Source: Treponema sp.
Lineage (GTDB): Bacteria; Spirochaetota; Spirochaetia; Treponematales; Treponemataceae
DNA length: 64,000 bases
NCBI GenBank assembly: GCA_017549025.1
Contig: JAFYWB010000036.1
Coordinates: 1-64,000 of the forward strand
Direction of reading: 5' to 3'
The notes under the pieces are model-generated. The model was not told the origin of the DNA and made no database searches. It worked only from the letters and a program-made list of their open reading frames with translations. The position numbers were made by a program, and so were the translations under genes. This document shows, piece by piece, positions 15,939 to 24,258 of the stretch (positions within the stretch are counted from its first letter, which is position 1; each line of letters starts with the position of its first letter).

Positions 15939-16487
15939 ATGGACAACAATGCTTTAATTAATGGCTTTGATGATACTACTAATGACAGCCTCAATATTAC
16001 CCTCTCATCTTGTGATGAGTTGAAAGACGGAATTATTATAACATTAAATGGTTATATCGATATTTATACCTCACAGTTTTTTCAAGAACAGATTGAAAAG
16101 ATTGTGAAGGCTGGTTACATAAATCTGATTTTTGTTTGCAAGAACTTGAATTATGTTTCATCCACAGGTATTGGTGTGTTTTCATCTCTGCTGAAAAACA
16201 TCAAGCTGCAAAGTGGCGATATAATTCTTGTAGATATGCCAGAAAAGGTTTTGGAAGTATTCCAGCTTTTAGGTTTTTCACAGCTTTTCCAGTTTCAGGA
16301 TAGCATTGAAAATGCCATTGGCTTCTTCCACCAAGAGGTTGAAACAGAAGTTTCAGTGTTCCCCATGATTTTCAGCTGCCCCGTTTGCTCAAAGCGGCTC
16401 AAAACAACTAGCCCCGGACGTTTCCGTTGCTCAGAATGCAAGTCAATTCTGGCTGTAGATGAACAGGGAAAGGTTTTGGTGGGATAA
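15939..16487 (+). CDS. STAS-domain protein with C-terminal zinc ribbon
   Basis: A 182-residue protein of two parts. Residues 18-130 form a STAS domain of the anti-sigma-factor-antagonist type, with the loop NYVSSTGIGVF around Ser74/Ser75 where SpoIIAA-like proteins are phosphorylated. Residues 145-175 form a zinc ribbon (CPVC then CSEC). The N-terminal 17 residues are acidic and probably disordered. AGGAGG 4 nt before the ATG is strong. It stands alone between its own promoter and terminator, with no kinase or phosphatase partner nearby. A role in partner switching is inferred. Confidence 0.85.
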   Translation: MDNNALINGFDDTTNDSLNITLSSCDELKDGIIITLNGYIDIYTSQFFQEQIEKIVKAGYINLIFVCKNLNYVSSTGIGVFSSLLKNIKLQSGDIILVDMPEKVLEVFQLLGFSQLFQFQDSIENAIGFFHQEVETEVSVFPMIFSCPVCSKRLKTTSPGRFRCSECKSILAVDEQGKVLVG

Positions 16488-16507
16488 ACTCCATACAGTG
16501 ATGTATC

Positions 16508-16540
16508 AAAGACTCGGATTTTTTTCCGAGTCTTTTTTTT
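16508..16540 (+). terminator. Intrinsic terminator of the STAS-domain gene
   Basis: Perfect 10-bp stem AAAGACTCGG/CCGAGTCTTT (16508-16517 with 16526-16535) and an uninterrupted T-run to 16540. Confidence 0.92.
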
Positions 16541-16588
16541 AGCAATGGAGCTCCATCAAATAAAATTTTTCAGAGCTCAAAATCTTAG

Positions 16589-16617
16589 TTGTATTTGTAG
16601 TCTGTTCATGATATTCT
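16589..16617 (+). promoter_or_regulatory. Promoter of the paired membrane-protein genes
   Basis: TTGTAT (16589-16594), 17-nt spacer ending in an extended -10 TG, then TATTCT (16612-16617). The ATG is 9 nt further and there is no Shine-Dalgarno sequence, so the leader is at most a few nucleotides. Confidence 0.6.
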
Positions 16618-16626
16618 ATAGATAAT

Positions 16627-17556
16627 ATGAAAACTATCGCATCCCTCGTTGGTATCTTTTTTGCCGTTATAATTTTAGGTGCAATCCTTGGTTTTTGTGT
16701 CGCATCACTTTTGTTCTATTCTACTAATCTTGTAGTAGGAGAAACAGTGGAACGCATGTCTTGGGAACAAATGGCTTCTCTATTTTTTGTTTGTGGGGGA
16801 GCAGCAGCCATTGCAACCACTCCATTCTTAGTTGCTCATTCCATTCGATACCCACTCAATGGATTTGCTCGAATCATTACCTACACAATCCTTACAGCCC
16901 TTGCTTGGTTCGTGATTATTCCAGCTTGTTTGGTGGCTTCTGAAAAATTTGATTCCATCGATTTGTTGGCAGAAAAGCAACCAGTGCTTACAACCAATTA
17001 TTTTAGACCTAGCGACGGAACACTGTATTACTACACCACCGTTAATCCTCAAACAAAAACTGCTACTGGAGTCTCCTTTACCCTGAATGATATAGATAGC
17101 ACCAACAATGCAGCGCTTTTGGAAAATGTTCCACAGTTTCAAGCTTCTATCCAGCCTTTTTCTGATGTATTGGTTTATGATACCCTGCAAATTTCAAAAT
17201 TTATGGATACGGTTATTCCAGCCCTTATCCTTTCCAAGCAGCAGGCTCAAGATACCTTTTCCAAGGGCTTTTTTCCCTGGCTGCTCTATGCAAGCTGGGG
17301 CTTAGCAGCATACGCTACCATTGGACTGCGACGATTGTTCCAATGGCGTTTATTGAACTTTTGTACCATTCTGCTATTTTTTATTGGAGTTTGTATACTG
17401 AATCTGTACTATGCCCTCGGCTGGAATGGTAATATCTTTGACTTTATTACCCTGCCCCAGTGGCTTTTGAACTGCATTATTGCAGCAGTTTGTTCTTGTC
17501 TGGGTATACTCTTATCCATTTTCCGCAAAGATCCTAACATGGAGCACGTAGAATGA
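16627..17556 (+). CDS. Integral membrane protein, 3+3 TM topology
   Basis: A 309-residue protein I do not recognise by family. It has three hydrophobic segments (about 7-32, 49-72, 83-106), an extracytoplasmic loop of about 100 residues, and three more helices (about 216-234, 242-262, 274-298). The last helix pair (NLYYALGWNGNIF...LPQWLLNCIIAAVCSCLG, read in parts) resembles the end of LptF/LptG permeases, but the periplasmic part is too short for a full jelly roll. The stop overlaps the next start (ATGA). A leaderless start is likely. Confidence 0.75.
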   Translation: MKTIASLVGIFFAVIILGAILGFCVASLLFYSTNLVVGETVERMSWEQMASLFFVCGGAAAIATTPFLVAHSIRYPLNGFARIITYTILTALAWFVIIPACLVASEKFDSIDLLAEKQPVLTTNYFRPSDGTLYYYTTVNPQTKTATGVSFTLNDIDSTNNAALLENVPQFQASIQPFSDVLVYDTLQISKFMDTVIPALILSKQQAQDTFSKGFFPWLLYASWGLAAYATIGLRRLFQWRLLNFCTILLFFIGVCILNLYYALGWNGNIFDFITLPQWLLNCIIAAVCSCLGILLSIFRKDPNMEHVE

Positions 17557-19364
17557 AACGAGTTTTAATCGCTTTTCTTTTTCACTGTTTAATTGTATTT
17601 ATCTGTTTGTTTTGCTACGTCAATTTAAAATGGCAGGTTCCAGAGCTGCTTCCCGGAACAGAGTTTTCCTACAAGCTGCTCACCACCGTAAAGCTCCTAC
17701 TGAACTGGTTGCCTGCAATTCTTGGTAGTGCCTATGTTGTAGCCTATGCCAATATTTTTGGTAAGGATGACAAGCACATCATGGTAAAATACTCTCCCTA
17801 TATGCTTGCCCAGTTCAAGTATGTAGCAATTTTTGCCATCATCGGAACTACCATCATTGTGTGCGGACAAGAGGTTTGTTCTCCCTTGGTAAAGCAACGA
17901 TTGCGTCACATGGAAGAAGCACCCGCTCTGTACAAGGAATACATGCAGGCTGCCTACAAATACCAGCAAAGTGGTGACTTGGTATTTGCCGTGCAATATG
18001 CAGAGGCTGCAGAAGGCTTGAGTCCCCATTCTAAGGAAGCTTCTACCTTAAAAAGCGATTTAGAGGTTCAGCTAGAAGGAACCGACTATGATGAAACCTT
18101 AAATGCAGCAATTCTTGCTCAGGGCAACCTTGATTTTCCAACACAGAACAGAAATGCAAATGCCTACGAGCTATTGCAAAAGGCACAGGCAGCATTCAAA
18201 AAGGAAAACTGGATTGATGCCCACTACTATGCCATGATGGCACAACGAGTGGCTGAACCAGGAAGTGCCAATGTAGACGATGCAAAAATCATGGCTGCCG
18301 ATGCTTGGAATATGCTGGATGAACCTGGTCGCTTTGAAAATGATGCTATGGAGGAGCAGTATCGACTGAAAAAACTAGCCTATTCCCAGTTGATGGCAGG
18401 TAATATGGTAGAAGCCTACTACAACTTCAGCGAGCTCCTGCAACGCTATCCTGGTGATGAGGATATTCGACGATATTACGCCACAGCAGCACTGGAAATG
18501 GAAGCACAATACTTCTTCTTAGATGAAATTCCCATTTCATACGGATTGGAAGACCGACGTGACGTAGCCTTCCGCTTGGAGCTGCAGGATGGTGGCCAGC
18601 AGGTAGTATTTATCAAGGGGCTTTCTTCAGTACGAAACACTGGTGGCTTGGTGCAATATGCCCGTGGATTAAATATTTATCGCTTTGATAAGGCAGGCCG
18701 ATTCCAGCAGTCACTGTATGTGCCCTACGCAAAAATCCTCAGTCAAACTATAGCTTCTCTGGATAAAGCCAGTCAAAGAGCTCTGGAGTATACAGGCTTG
18801 GATATGGAAAAAGGAACAGTTCCACTGATTATGTTGGAATCTGTTGATAGAGTTCAGCCCAATAGCTTGAATAAGCCCGTGTATACCTTTGCAGAAGGAC
18901 AGTCTACCGCAACAAAGCAGATTATCACCCTGCCAATCGCTTATTCAGACTTTCTTTTGCTAAAGAACACCTCCCACGACCCAGAGGAAATGACCTTGGT
19001 AGATGTCATTCAAATGTCCTTCAAGGCAGCTGACTATGGTTACTCACCTGTTATTTATGGACAAGATACCTGCTCTAGAGTGAGCAAGCCCTTCTTGTAC
19101 ATCGTATTTTTCATCATTATAGCCAGCATGGGTTGGAACTATCGCATTATGTCTGGAGGCTTCCGCTTTACCTGGGTTTTAATGCCTATATTCTTGACGA
19201 TAGTGCTCTATCTTTTGCTAGAAGTAGGAAAATATACCCAGAGACTGCTGAACTACGGTCTTTTTGGTTTCTTCCGAATTACGGCAGTACCCATTATCTT
19301 TGTGCTGTCCCTCATTGGAGTTTTCTGGGCTTCCTTGTTCTTTGTAAGCCGACGAAGCCAATAA
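17553..19364 (+). CDS. Large membrane protein with periplasmic TPR-like domain, 3+3 TM
   Basis: A 603-residue partner of the preceding gene. Three N-terminal helices (about 4-24, 45-66, 90-110) lead into a long periplasmic region, of which 120-310 is alpha-helical and TPR-like (AYKYQQSGDLVFAVQYAEAAEG; AFKKENWIDAHYYAMMAQR, read separately) and 320-500 looks beta-rich. Three C-terminal helices follow (about 510-528, 535-556, 571-595). The 3-TM/periplasmic/3-TM plan mirrors the preceding protein. No family assignment is possible; transport of lipid or envelope material is only a topological guess. Confidence 0.75.
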   Translation: MKRVLIAFLFHCLIVFICLFCYVNLKWQVPELLPGTEFSYKLLTTVKLLLNWLPAILGSAYVVAYANIFGKDDKHIMVKYSPYMLAQFKYVAIFAIIGTTIIVCGQEVCSPLVKQRLRHMEEAPALYKEYMQAAYKYQQSGDLVFAVQYAEAAEGLSPHSKEASTLKSDLEVQLEGTDYDETLNAAILAQGNLDFPTQNRNANAYELLQKAQAAFKKENWIDAHYYAMMAQRVAEPGSANVDDAKIMAADAWNMLDEPGRFENDAMEEQYRLKKLAYSQLMAGNMVEAYYNFSELLQRYPGDEDIRRYYATAALEMEAQYFFLDEIPISYGLEDRRDVAFRLELQDGGQQVVFIKGLSSVRNTGGLVQYARGLNIYRFDKAGRFQQSLYVPYAKILSQTIASLDKASQRALEYTGLDMEKGTVPLIMLESVDRVQPNSLNKPVYTFAEGQSTATKQIITLPIAYSDFLLLKNTSHDPEEMTLVDVIQMSFKAADYGYSPVIYGQDTCSRVSKPFLYIVFFIIIASMGWNYRIMSGGFRFTWVLMPIFLTIVLYLLLEVGKYTQRLLNYGLFGFFRITAVPIIFVLSLIGVFWASLFFVSRRSQ

Positions 19365-19381
19365 TTACAAGGCGTAAATAA

Positions 19382-19434
19382 AAAAGCCAGTGACGTGAAG
19401 CCGCTTCACAAAGCACTTCATTCACTGGCCTTTT
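19382..19434. terminator. Bidirectional terminator between the membrane operon and murA
   Basis: An A-rich/T-rich flanked hairpin, AAAAGCCAGTGA with TCACTGGCCTTTT, that contains an inner hairpin GTGAAG/CTTCAC. It separates two convergent genes and has T-runs on both strands. Confidence 0.85.
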
Positions 19435-19478
19435 CATTTTAAACCAATTCTGTAATCTGCCTCAAATGACAGATTACA

Positions 19479-20774
19479 TTATTCTTCGGGATATACCTTG
19501 GTAATGCGAGCTCCCAAGCTTTGGAGCCGCTCGGTGAGGTTTTCGTAGCCCCGCTCCACCTGATACACATTACTGATACGACTTTCACCACGAGCAGCCA
19601 TGGCCGCAATAATCATAGCCATACCAGCCCGCACATCAGGAGACACAAGATTATCTCCATGCAAGGTACAAGCTCCAGACACAACGGCACGATGCGGATC
19701 ACACAGCGTAATGCGAGCACCCATAGAAATCAACTTGTCCACAAAGAACATTCGTGACTCAAACATCTTTTCGTGTATCAAAACGGTTCCGTCCACTTGG
19801 GTAGCCACCACCGTCATGATACTGGTAAGATCTGGTGGGAATCCCGGCCATGGAGAGTCATCAATTTTGGGAATCATGCCACCAAGGTCGGTATTTACCT
19901 GCATAGACTGGGTTTCTGGGACTGTCAGTACATCGCCATCGATATGCCAAGTAATACCCAGCTTGCCAAAGGCCAGCTTAATAGGACGCATATCCTTGGC
20001 ATTTACCCCCTTGATGGAAATACTTCCACGAGTAGCCGCTGCCAATCCGATAAATGAACCGATTTCCATGTAGTCGGGACCAATACGATAGGTACAACCG
20101 TGAAGCTCTGAAACACCATCAATTTCCAAGATGTTGCTTCCTACACCAGAGATTTTTGCTCCCATGGCATTAAGCATCTTGCACAAGTCCTGAACGTGGG
20201 GCTCGCTGGCAGCATTGGTAATGGTAGTATGCCCTTCTGCCAATACGGCGGCCATAACTGCATTTTCTGTGGCAGTTACTGAAGCCTCATCAAGGAAGAT
20301 GTCTGCTCCCGCCAGCTTATTTGTACTGAAGGTAAATTGTCCGTTAATGGAAACCCGTGCACCCAGCTCAGTGAGAGCCAAAAAGTGGGTGTCTAGTCGC
20401 CGCCGTCCGATAACATCGCCACCAGGAGGTGGTAAGTTCACCTTTCCCATGCGAGCAACCAGTGGTCCAGCAAAGAGGATAGAAGCACGCAATTTTTTGG
20501 CCAGCTCCTGAGGAATTTCTGTCCCCAGTCCTGCACCAGCACAAATCTCCCAGCTATTTTCAGACAATTTTTTTACAGAAGCACCAAGGGCCTGCAAAAT
20601 CTCAATCATCACGCCTGTATCCTTGATATTGGGAATGTTCTCAAGAATAACAGGTTCGCTGGTGAGCAGGGTGGCAGCTAAACAAGGCAAGGCGGCATTC
20701 TTGTTACCGCTGGCCGTGATAGTTCCCTTGATAGGAAAACCACCCTCAATTAGATAACTATACATTGTATTCAT
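19479..20774 (-). CDS. murA: UDP-N-acetylglucosamine 1-carboxyvinyltransferase MurA (Cys-to-Asp form)
   Basis: Transfers enolpyruvate from PEP to UDP-GlcNAc, the first committed step of peptidoglycan synthesis. The 431-residue protein has the N-terminal [14 protein letters not shown] and the catalytic loop [10 protein letters not shown]. Position 120, equivalent to the fosfomycin-target Cys115 of E. coli, is Asp (codon at 20415-20417). This substitution keeps activity but makes the enzyme insensitive to fosfomycin and is known from spirochaetes, chlamydiae and mycobacteria. GGGAGGGG precedes the ATG. Confidence 0.96.
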   Translation of the reverse strand: MNTMYSYLIEGGFPIKGTITASGNKNAALPCLAATLLTSEPVILENIPNIKDTGVMIEILQALGASVKKLSENSWEICAGAGLGTEIPQELAKKLRASILFAGPLVARMGKVNLPPPGGDVIGRRRLDTHFLALTELGARVSINGQFTFSTNKLAGADIFLDEASVTATENAVMAAVLAEGHTTITNAASEPHVQDLCKMLNAMGAKISGVGSNILEIDGVSELHGCTYRIGPDYMEIGSFIGLAAATRGSISIKGVNAKDMRPIKLAFGKLGITWHIDGDVLTVPETQSMQVNTDLGGMIPKIDDSPWPGFPPDLTSIMTVVATQVDGTVLIHEKMFESRMFFVDKLISMGARITLCDPHRAVVSGACTLHGDNLVSPDVRAGMAMIIAAMAARGESRISNVYQVERGYENLTERLQSLGARITKVYPEE

Positions 20775-20798
20775 TAATCCCCTCCCACGGGTATTTCC

Positions 20799-22058
20799 TT
20801 ATTTATCGGCTTGTAATGATACAAGGTTAAGCAATGTCAGCACACCGTAGGCCATCTGAGAAAGAGAAGCCCACTCCATGCGGGAATGGAAATTGTGTCC
20901 GCCAGTGAAAATATTTGGACAAGGAATTCCCATTTCTGTAAGGCGAGAACCGTCTGTACCACCACGAATGGGACGGAAAATAGGTTCAATACCAGCCATT
21001 TTCACTGCCTTTACCAGGTTTTCCATAATATGAGGCTGTTGATCCAATTTAGCCTTCATGTTTAGGTACTGCATGTTGTGAGTTACTTGAACGGAAGAAC
21101 CAGCATACTTTGCCACCACAGCCTTTGCAAGGATTTCCACAGTTTCCTTGCGACGCTCCATGGAAGCAGCATTGAAGTCACGCAGATAAATACTTACCTT
21201 AGATTCTTCTATATGACCGCTCATATCCATGGGACAGTAGAAGCCCTGATAGTTATCGGTGGTTTCAGGAGCTTCGTGACGAGGAAGCAAAGAAAGGAAA
21301 TCTGCCATCATAGACACGGCATTTACCATGTCGGGGCGAGCATAACCTGTGTGCTTTGCCTTACCAGTAAACACCACATCGGTACGCCAAGCATTAAAGC
21401 ATTCATCTTCAATTTCACCACCAGAGCTTCCGTCAAAGGTGTAGCACTGCTTGGCGGTGAGCCATTCGATGGGAACAAAGTCCATACCGTGACCAGTTTC
21501 TTCATCAGGAGAAAAGATGATTTCGATAGTGCCGTGGGGCAGCTTCTTTTGGATGATTTCCTGTAAGCCAGTCATGATAATGGCGATTCCAGCCTTGTCG
21601 TCGGAGCCCAGCAAGGTAGTTCCATCGCTGGTAATGATGGTGTCGCCCACCACCAGCTGCAGCTTTGTGTCAACAGCAGGATCAAGGGTTGCTCCCCCCT
21701 TCAGCTGAATGGGATTACCGTCGTAATTCTGCACCACCTGGGGCTGTACGTTTTCACCAGAAACCTCGGAAGAGGTGTCCATGTGAGCCAAGAATCCTAC
21801 CGCAGGAACTGATTCCATACCAGCAGTGGCGGGAAGTCTTGCACAAACATAGCAGTGCTCACTGATAGACACATCAGAAAGCCCCAAATCCTGCAGCTCC
21901 TGCATCATATTTTTAGCAAAGTCCCACTGTCTGTCGGTAGAAGGAACGATTCCTTGGTCTGCACGGTCAGGGTCACTGGTAGTCCACTGCCGAGTATATC
22001 GCAAAAAACGCTCTAAAAGCTCATTAGTAAAATCTTTAGAAAGAATGTCATACTTCAT
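20799..22058 (-). CDS. pepT: Peptidase T (tripeptidase)
   Basis: An M20-family zinc aminotripeptidase. Metal and active-site segments are FLAHMDTSSEVSG, LLGSDDKAG, SPDEETGHGMD and RPIRGGTDGSRLTE, in the expected order, with a C-terminal GGHNFHSRMEW. The frame is open to 22100, but the ATG at 22058 (MKYDILSKDFTNELLERFLRY, read in parts) is the family's normal N-terminus. A promoter -10 box lies 6 nt before it and no Shine-Dalgarno sequence is present, so the mRNA is probably leaderless. It is followed by murA on the same strand after 24 nt. Confidence 0.95.
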   Translation of the reverse strand: MKYDILSKDFTNELLERFLRYTRQWTTSDPDRADQGIVPSTDRQWDFAKNMMQELQDLGLSDVSISEHCYVCARLPATAGMESVPAVGFLAHMDTSSEVSGENVQPQVVQNYDGNPIQLKGGATLDPAVDTKLQLVVGDTIITSDGTTLLGSDDKAGIAIIMTGLQEIIQKKLPHGTIEIIFSPDEETGHGMDFVPIEWLTAKQCYTFDGSSGGEIEDECFNAWRTDVVFTGKAKHTGYARPDMVNAVSMMADFLSLLPRHEAPETTDNYQGFYCPMDMSGHIEESKVSIYLRDFNAASMERRKETVEILAKAVVAKYAGSSVQVTHNMQYLNMKAKLDQQPHIMENLVKAVKMAGIEPIFRPIRGGTDGSRLTEMGIPCPNIFTGGHNFHSRMEWASLSQMAYGVLTLLNLVSLQADK

Positions 22059-22064
22059 GGAGGC

Positions 22065-22073
22065 AGTATAGCA
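22065..22073 (-). promoter_or_regulatory. Extended -10 promoter of pepT
   Basis: The minus strand reads TGCTATACT, a TGn-extended -10 box, ending 6 nt before the pepT ATG. The -35 region is weak. Confidence 0.65.
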
Positions 22074-22089
22074 TAGGTAAATTGAAAGT

Positions 22090-22174
22090 AAAAGGGGCAA
22101 CAGGGAAACCCTAATCAGCCTCGCACTTCGCTTCGCTCACAGTTCGGCTGCTCAGGGGATCTCCCTGTTGCCCC
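22090..22174 (-). terminator. Long hairpin, terminator of the SPFH operon
   Basis: Perfect 13-bp arms GGGGCAACAGGGA (22094-22106) and TCCCTGTTGCCCC (22162-22174) enclose further paired segments (CCCT/AGGG, CAGCC/GGCTG) and a CTTCGCTTCGCTCAC loop region. On the minus strand the structure is followed by TTTT (22093-22090). The size and GC content exceed a simple terminator and resemble a REP/MITE-type repeat. Confidence 0.75.
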
Positions 22175-22240
22175 AACGCTTTCGTTCATCAAGCTATACT
22201 GCTGAACAAAAGGGGAATTGAGAAAGAAATGACTTACTTC

Positions 22241-23218
22241 TCACTCAAAATTCTTTTTAAGTTCATCAAAACTAACCTTGCCATCAATTTCTTGAATCTG
22301 AATTCTTCCTGTTAAAACACTAAATAAAAAGTTAGAGATGTCTATCACATTTAACTCAGGACCTTTCTCTCCATTTGATTTTGTAAGAGAATAAGTTTTG
22401 AGAATCTGATTGCCAAGACTTGCTGATATAATAATAAAGTGATTTTCCATTTTTTCCATATTAATCAAATCACTAACAAGAACTCGACTCGCGACACTGT
22501 AGCTGTTTATTAAGGTTTGCGTACCATTATCATCGGTAAGCACAGTACGTTGAGTATCATTTTCAAAGTCAATCCTAATTTTTCCAGTATTAGTTTTTTC
22601 TTCTTCTCCCTTGTACAATGACCCTAAATCTGCAAGAGAAAGATTCCAGAATTCTGTTCCAGGAATGAATGACATTGGTTCAACAGAAAAAGCGGTGGGA
22701 TAAAGCAAATAGTTAATTCCAGATGCATTTACTTCCGGAGAATTAAAGGTACCTAGCATACAATTCGTAAACGAAAGACTTCTACTTGAAAAAACTCCAC
22801 CTAAAACGACACAATTTTCCAATTGAATTTCTGTTCCGTAAATTGAACCGCAAACCATGCAATTTCGCATTTTAACGGTAGGTGCATTCACATCTCCACC
22901 ATAAACAACTCGGCCATTAGCAACCAAGGAGGAAATACTTTGAGCACTTGCAACTGATTTTACAAAATAAATTAAGTTCGTTGCATCACTTTTTATATGA
23001 AGTTCCTTATCAGCAAAAACAGCCTTTCTGAATTCTGCAGGCCCATTACTAATTTCGAGGAATTTTGCATAGGTAGAACCTTCCACTAGCACATTTGTAT
23101 CTACAATAACTTGACGATCAAGTTCTGCATTTGTTCGAGGAATAATACTAGTTGCAACCCGATTATTACGCAAAGTGATTGTATTTTGACCAAAATCCTT
23201 ATCATTAATGTCTGTCAT
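22241..23218 (-). CDS. Bactofilin-like beta-helix protein (SPFH operon gene 6)
   Basis: A 325-residue protein. Its middle (about 35-165) has the short, regularly spaced hydrophobic turns of a right-handed beta-helix: VIVDTNVLVEG, LVANGRVVYGGDVN, VKMRNCMVCGSIYG, IQLENCVVLGGVFS, LSFTNCMLG. This pattern is typical of polymer-forming bactofilins and related proteins. The C-terminal half is mixed alpha/beta and unrecognised. No signal peptide or TM helix. Its ATG lies in the stop of the preceding gene (ATGA). The bactofilin comparison rests on pattern, not alignment. Confidence 0.75.
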   Translation of the reverse strand: MTDINDKDFGQNTITLRNNRVATSIIPRTNAELDRQVIVDTNVLVEGSTYAKFLEISNGPAEFRKAVFADKELHIKSDATNLIYFVKSVASAQSISSLVANGRVVYGGDVNAPTVKMRNCMVCGSIYGTEIQLENCVVLGGVFSSRSLSFTNCMLGTFNSPEVNASGINYLLYPTAFSVEPMSFIPGTEFWNLSLADLGSLYKGEEEKTNTGKIRIDFENDTQRTVLTDDNGTQTLINSYSVASRVLVSDLINMEKMENHFIIISASLGNQILKTYSLTKSNGEKGPELNVIDISNFLFSVLTGRIQIQEIDGKVSFDELKKNFE

Positions 23219-24258
23219 GATTCGCTCTCCTTGAGTTTTGTTAACATTTCATAAATTCGCACTGACTTTTCGTCTGTCAGATTCTGAAATTCCCGTTCAG
23301 CAATCAATGCAAAGGCTTCATCTATTTGTTTTGCCTCGTTTTCTGTAGTACAGTGTGAATAATTGGAAGCAAAATAAGATTTTACCTTTTGATCAATTTT
23401 TTGAACAGATTCCTTTGAATTTGGATTAGAAAAACAATTGTAATCCAACATATCTGCATTCAAATTGGAACTTTCTGTGTATATCACTGGAATATAAGCA
23501 TCTTCACTAAAGCTACAATTTTTTTCCGCTAGAATACTGTTCACTTTTTTCAGATACATTGTTTCCTGAACAACATTTTCTGCCAACTTGTCCATTGCTT
23601 GGATAACCCGGGCTTTTCCCATAGCAATAATAAGTTGTTGCTGCAGAATTTCCGATTCATTCACACCAATTAGAAATTGGGTAACTTTTTGCGAAGTGTC
23701 CGAATGGAGCTGTTCCCCTTGAATACGTTTTGATATTTCAAATACGTTTTTATCAAGAGCTATCACTCTTTTTTCCAGTTCTTCATCAAGATTCTGAAAA
23801 ACCTTTGTATATCGTTCAGAAATTCGATCGTAATCATCATGCATTACAATCTGCTGGTGCTGCAAAATAGAAGACTGCGTGGTCAAAAATTCATACACAG
23901 CTTTAAATTTAGACACAAGAGCAACAATATTTTGTCCCAGTTCCGAATCAATCATATTGAAAAAGCCACTAGAAATATGATTTGAGATTTCATTGGCTGA
24001 TTTCATAATTGAAGCAACTTGAGCAGAATTCATTGCAATTACAGCACCATTTAATGTTCGAACAGATTGGGAACAGTTAGCGACACTGGAATCAAAGGGA
24101 TCGGTATTTACATACAGATTCACACTAACAGGTACAGAACCTGAATAACGAACTGTACCACTGGTTGTACCACCATGTTCACTAGCAGGATATGAACAAG
24201 AATAAGATACCGTTCCTGAATATGGCACAGATCCAGTGTAAGTTTTAGAATAACTCAT
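23215..24258 (-). CDS. Coiled-coil protein with YSGT/SV repeat head (SPFH operon gene 5)
   Basis: A 347-residue soluble protein. Residues 1-45 are Ser/Tyr/Gly/Val-rich with a repeated Y-S/T-G-S/T-V pattern (YTGSVPYSGTV, VRYSGSVPVSV). The remainder is mostly helical and clearly paralogous to the next upstream gene product: both share VxTxP near the head, ASNHI/EISNHI followed by GFF, and a DDY(D/E)RI...RYTK.F segment with ALDK/ELDK. A later YIPV motif is also shared. AGGAGGGG 5 nt before 24258 and an ATGA overlap fix the start, shorter than the open frame. No known family. Confidence 0.75.
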   Translation of the reverse strand: MSYSKTYTGSVPYSGTVSYSCSYPASEHGGTTSGTVRYSGSVPVSVNLYVNTDPFDSSVANCSQSVRTLNGAVIAMNSAQVASIMKSANEISNHISSGFFNMIDSELGQNIVALVSKFKAVYEFLTTQSSILQHQQIVMHDDYDRISERYTKVFQNLDEELEKRVIALDKNVFEISKRIQGEQLHSDTSQKVTQFLIGVNESEILQQQLIIAMGKARVIQAMDKLAENVVQETMYLKKVNSILAEKNCSFSEDAYIPVIYTESSNLNADMLDYNCFSNPNSKESVQKIDQKVKSYFASNYSHCTTENEAKQIDEAFALIAEREFQNLTDEKSVRIYEMLTKLKESES

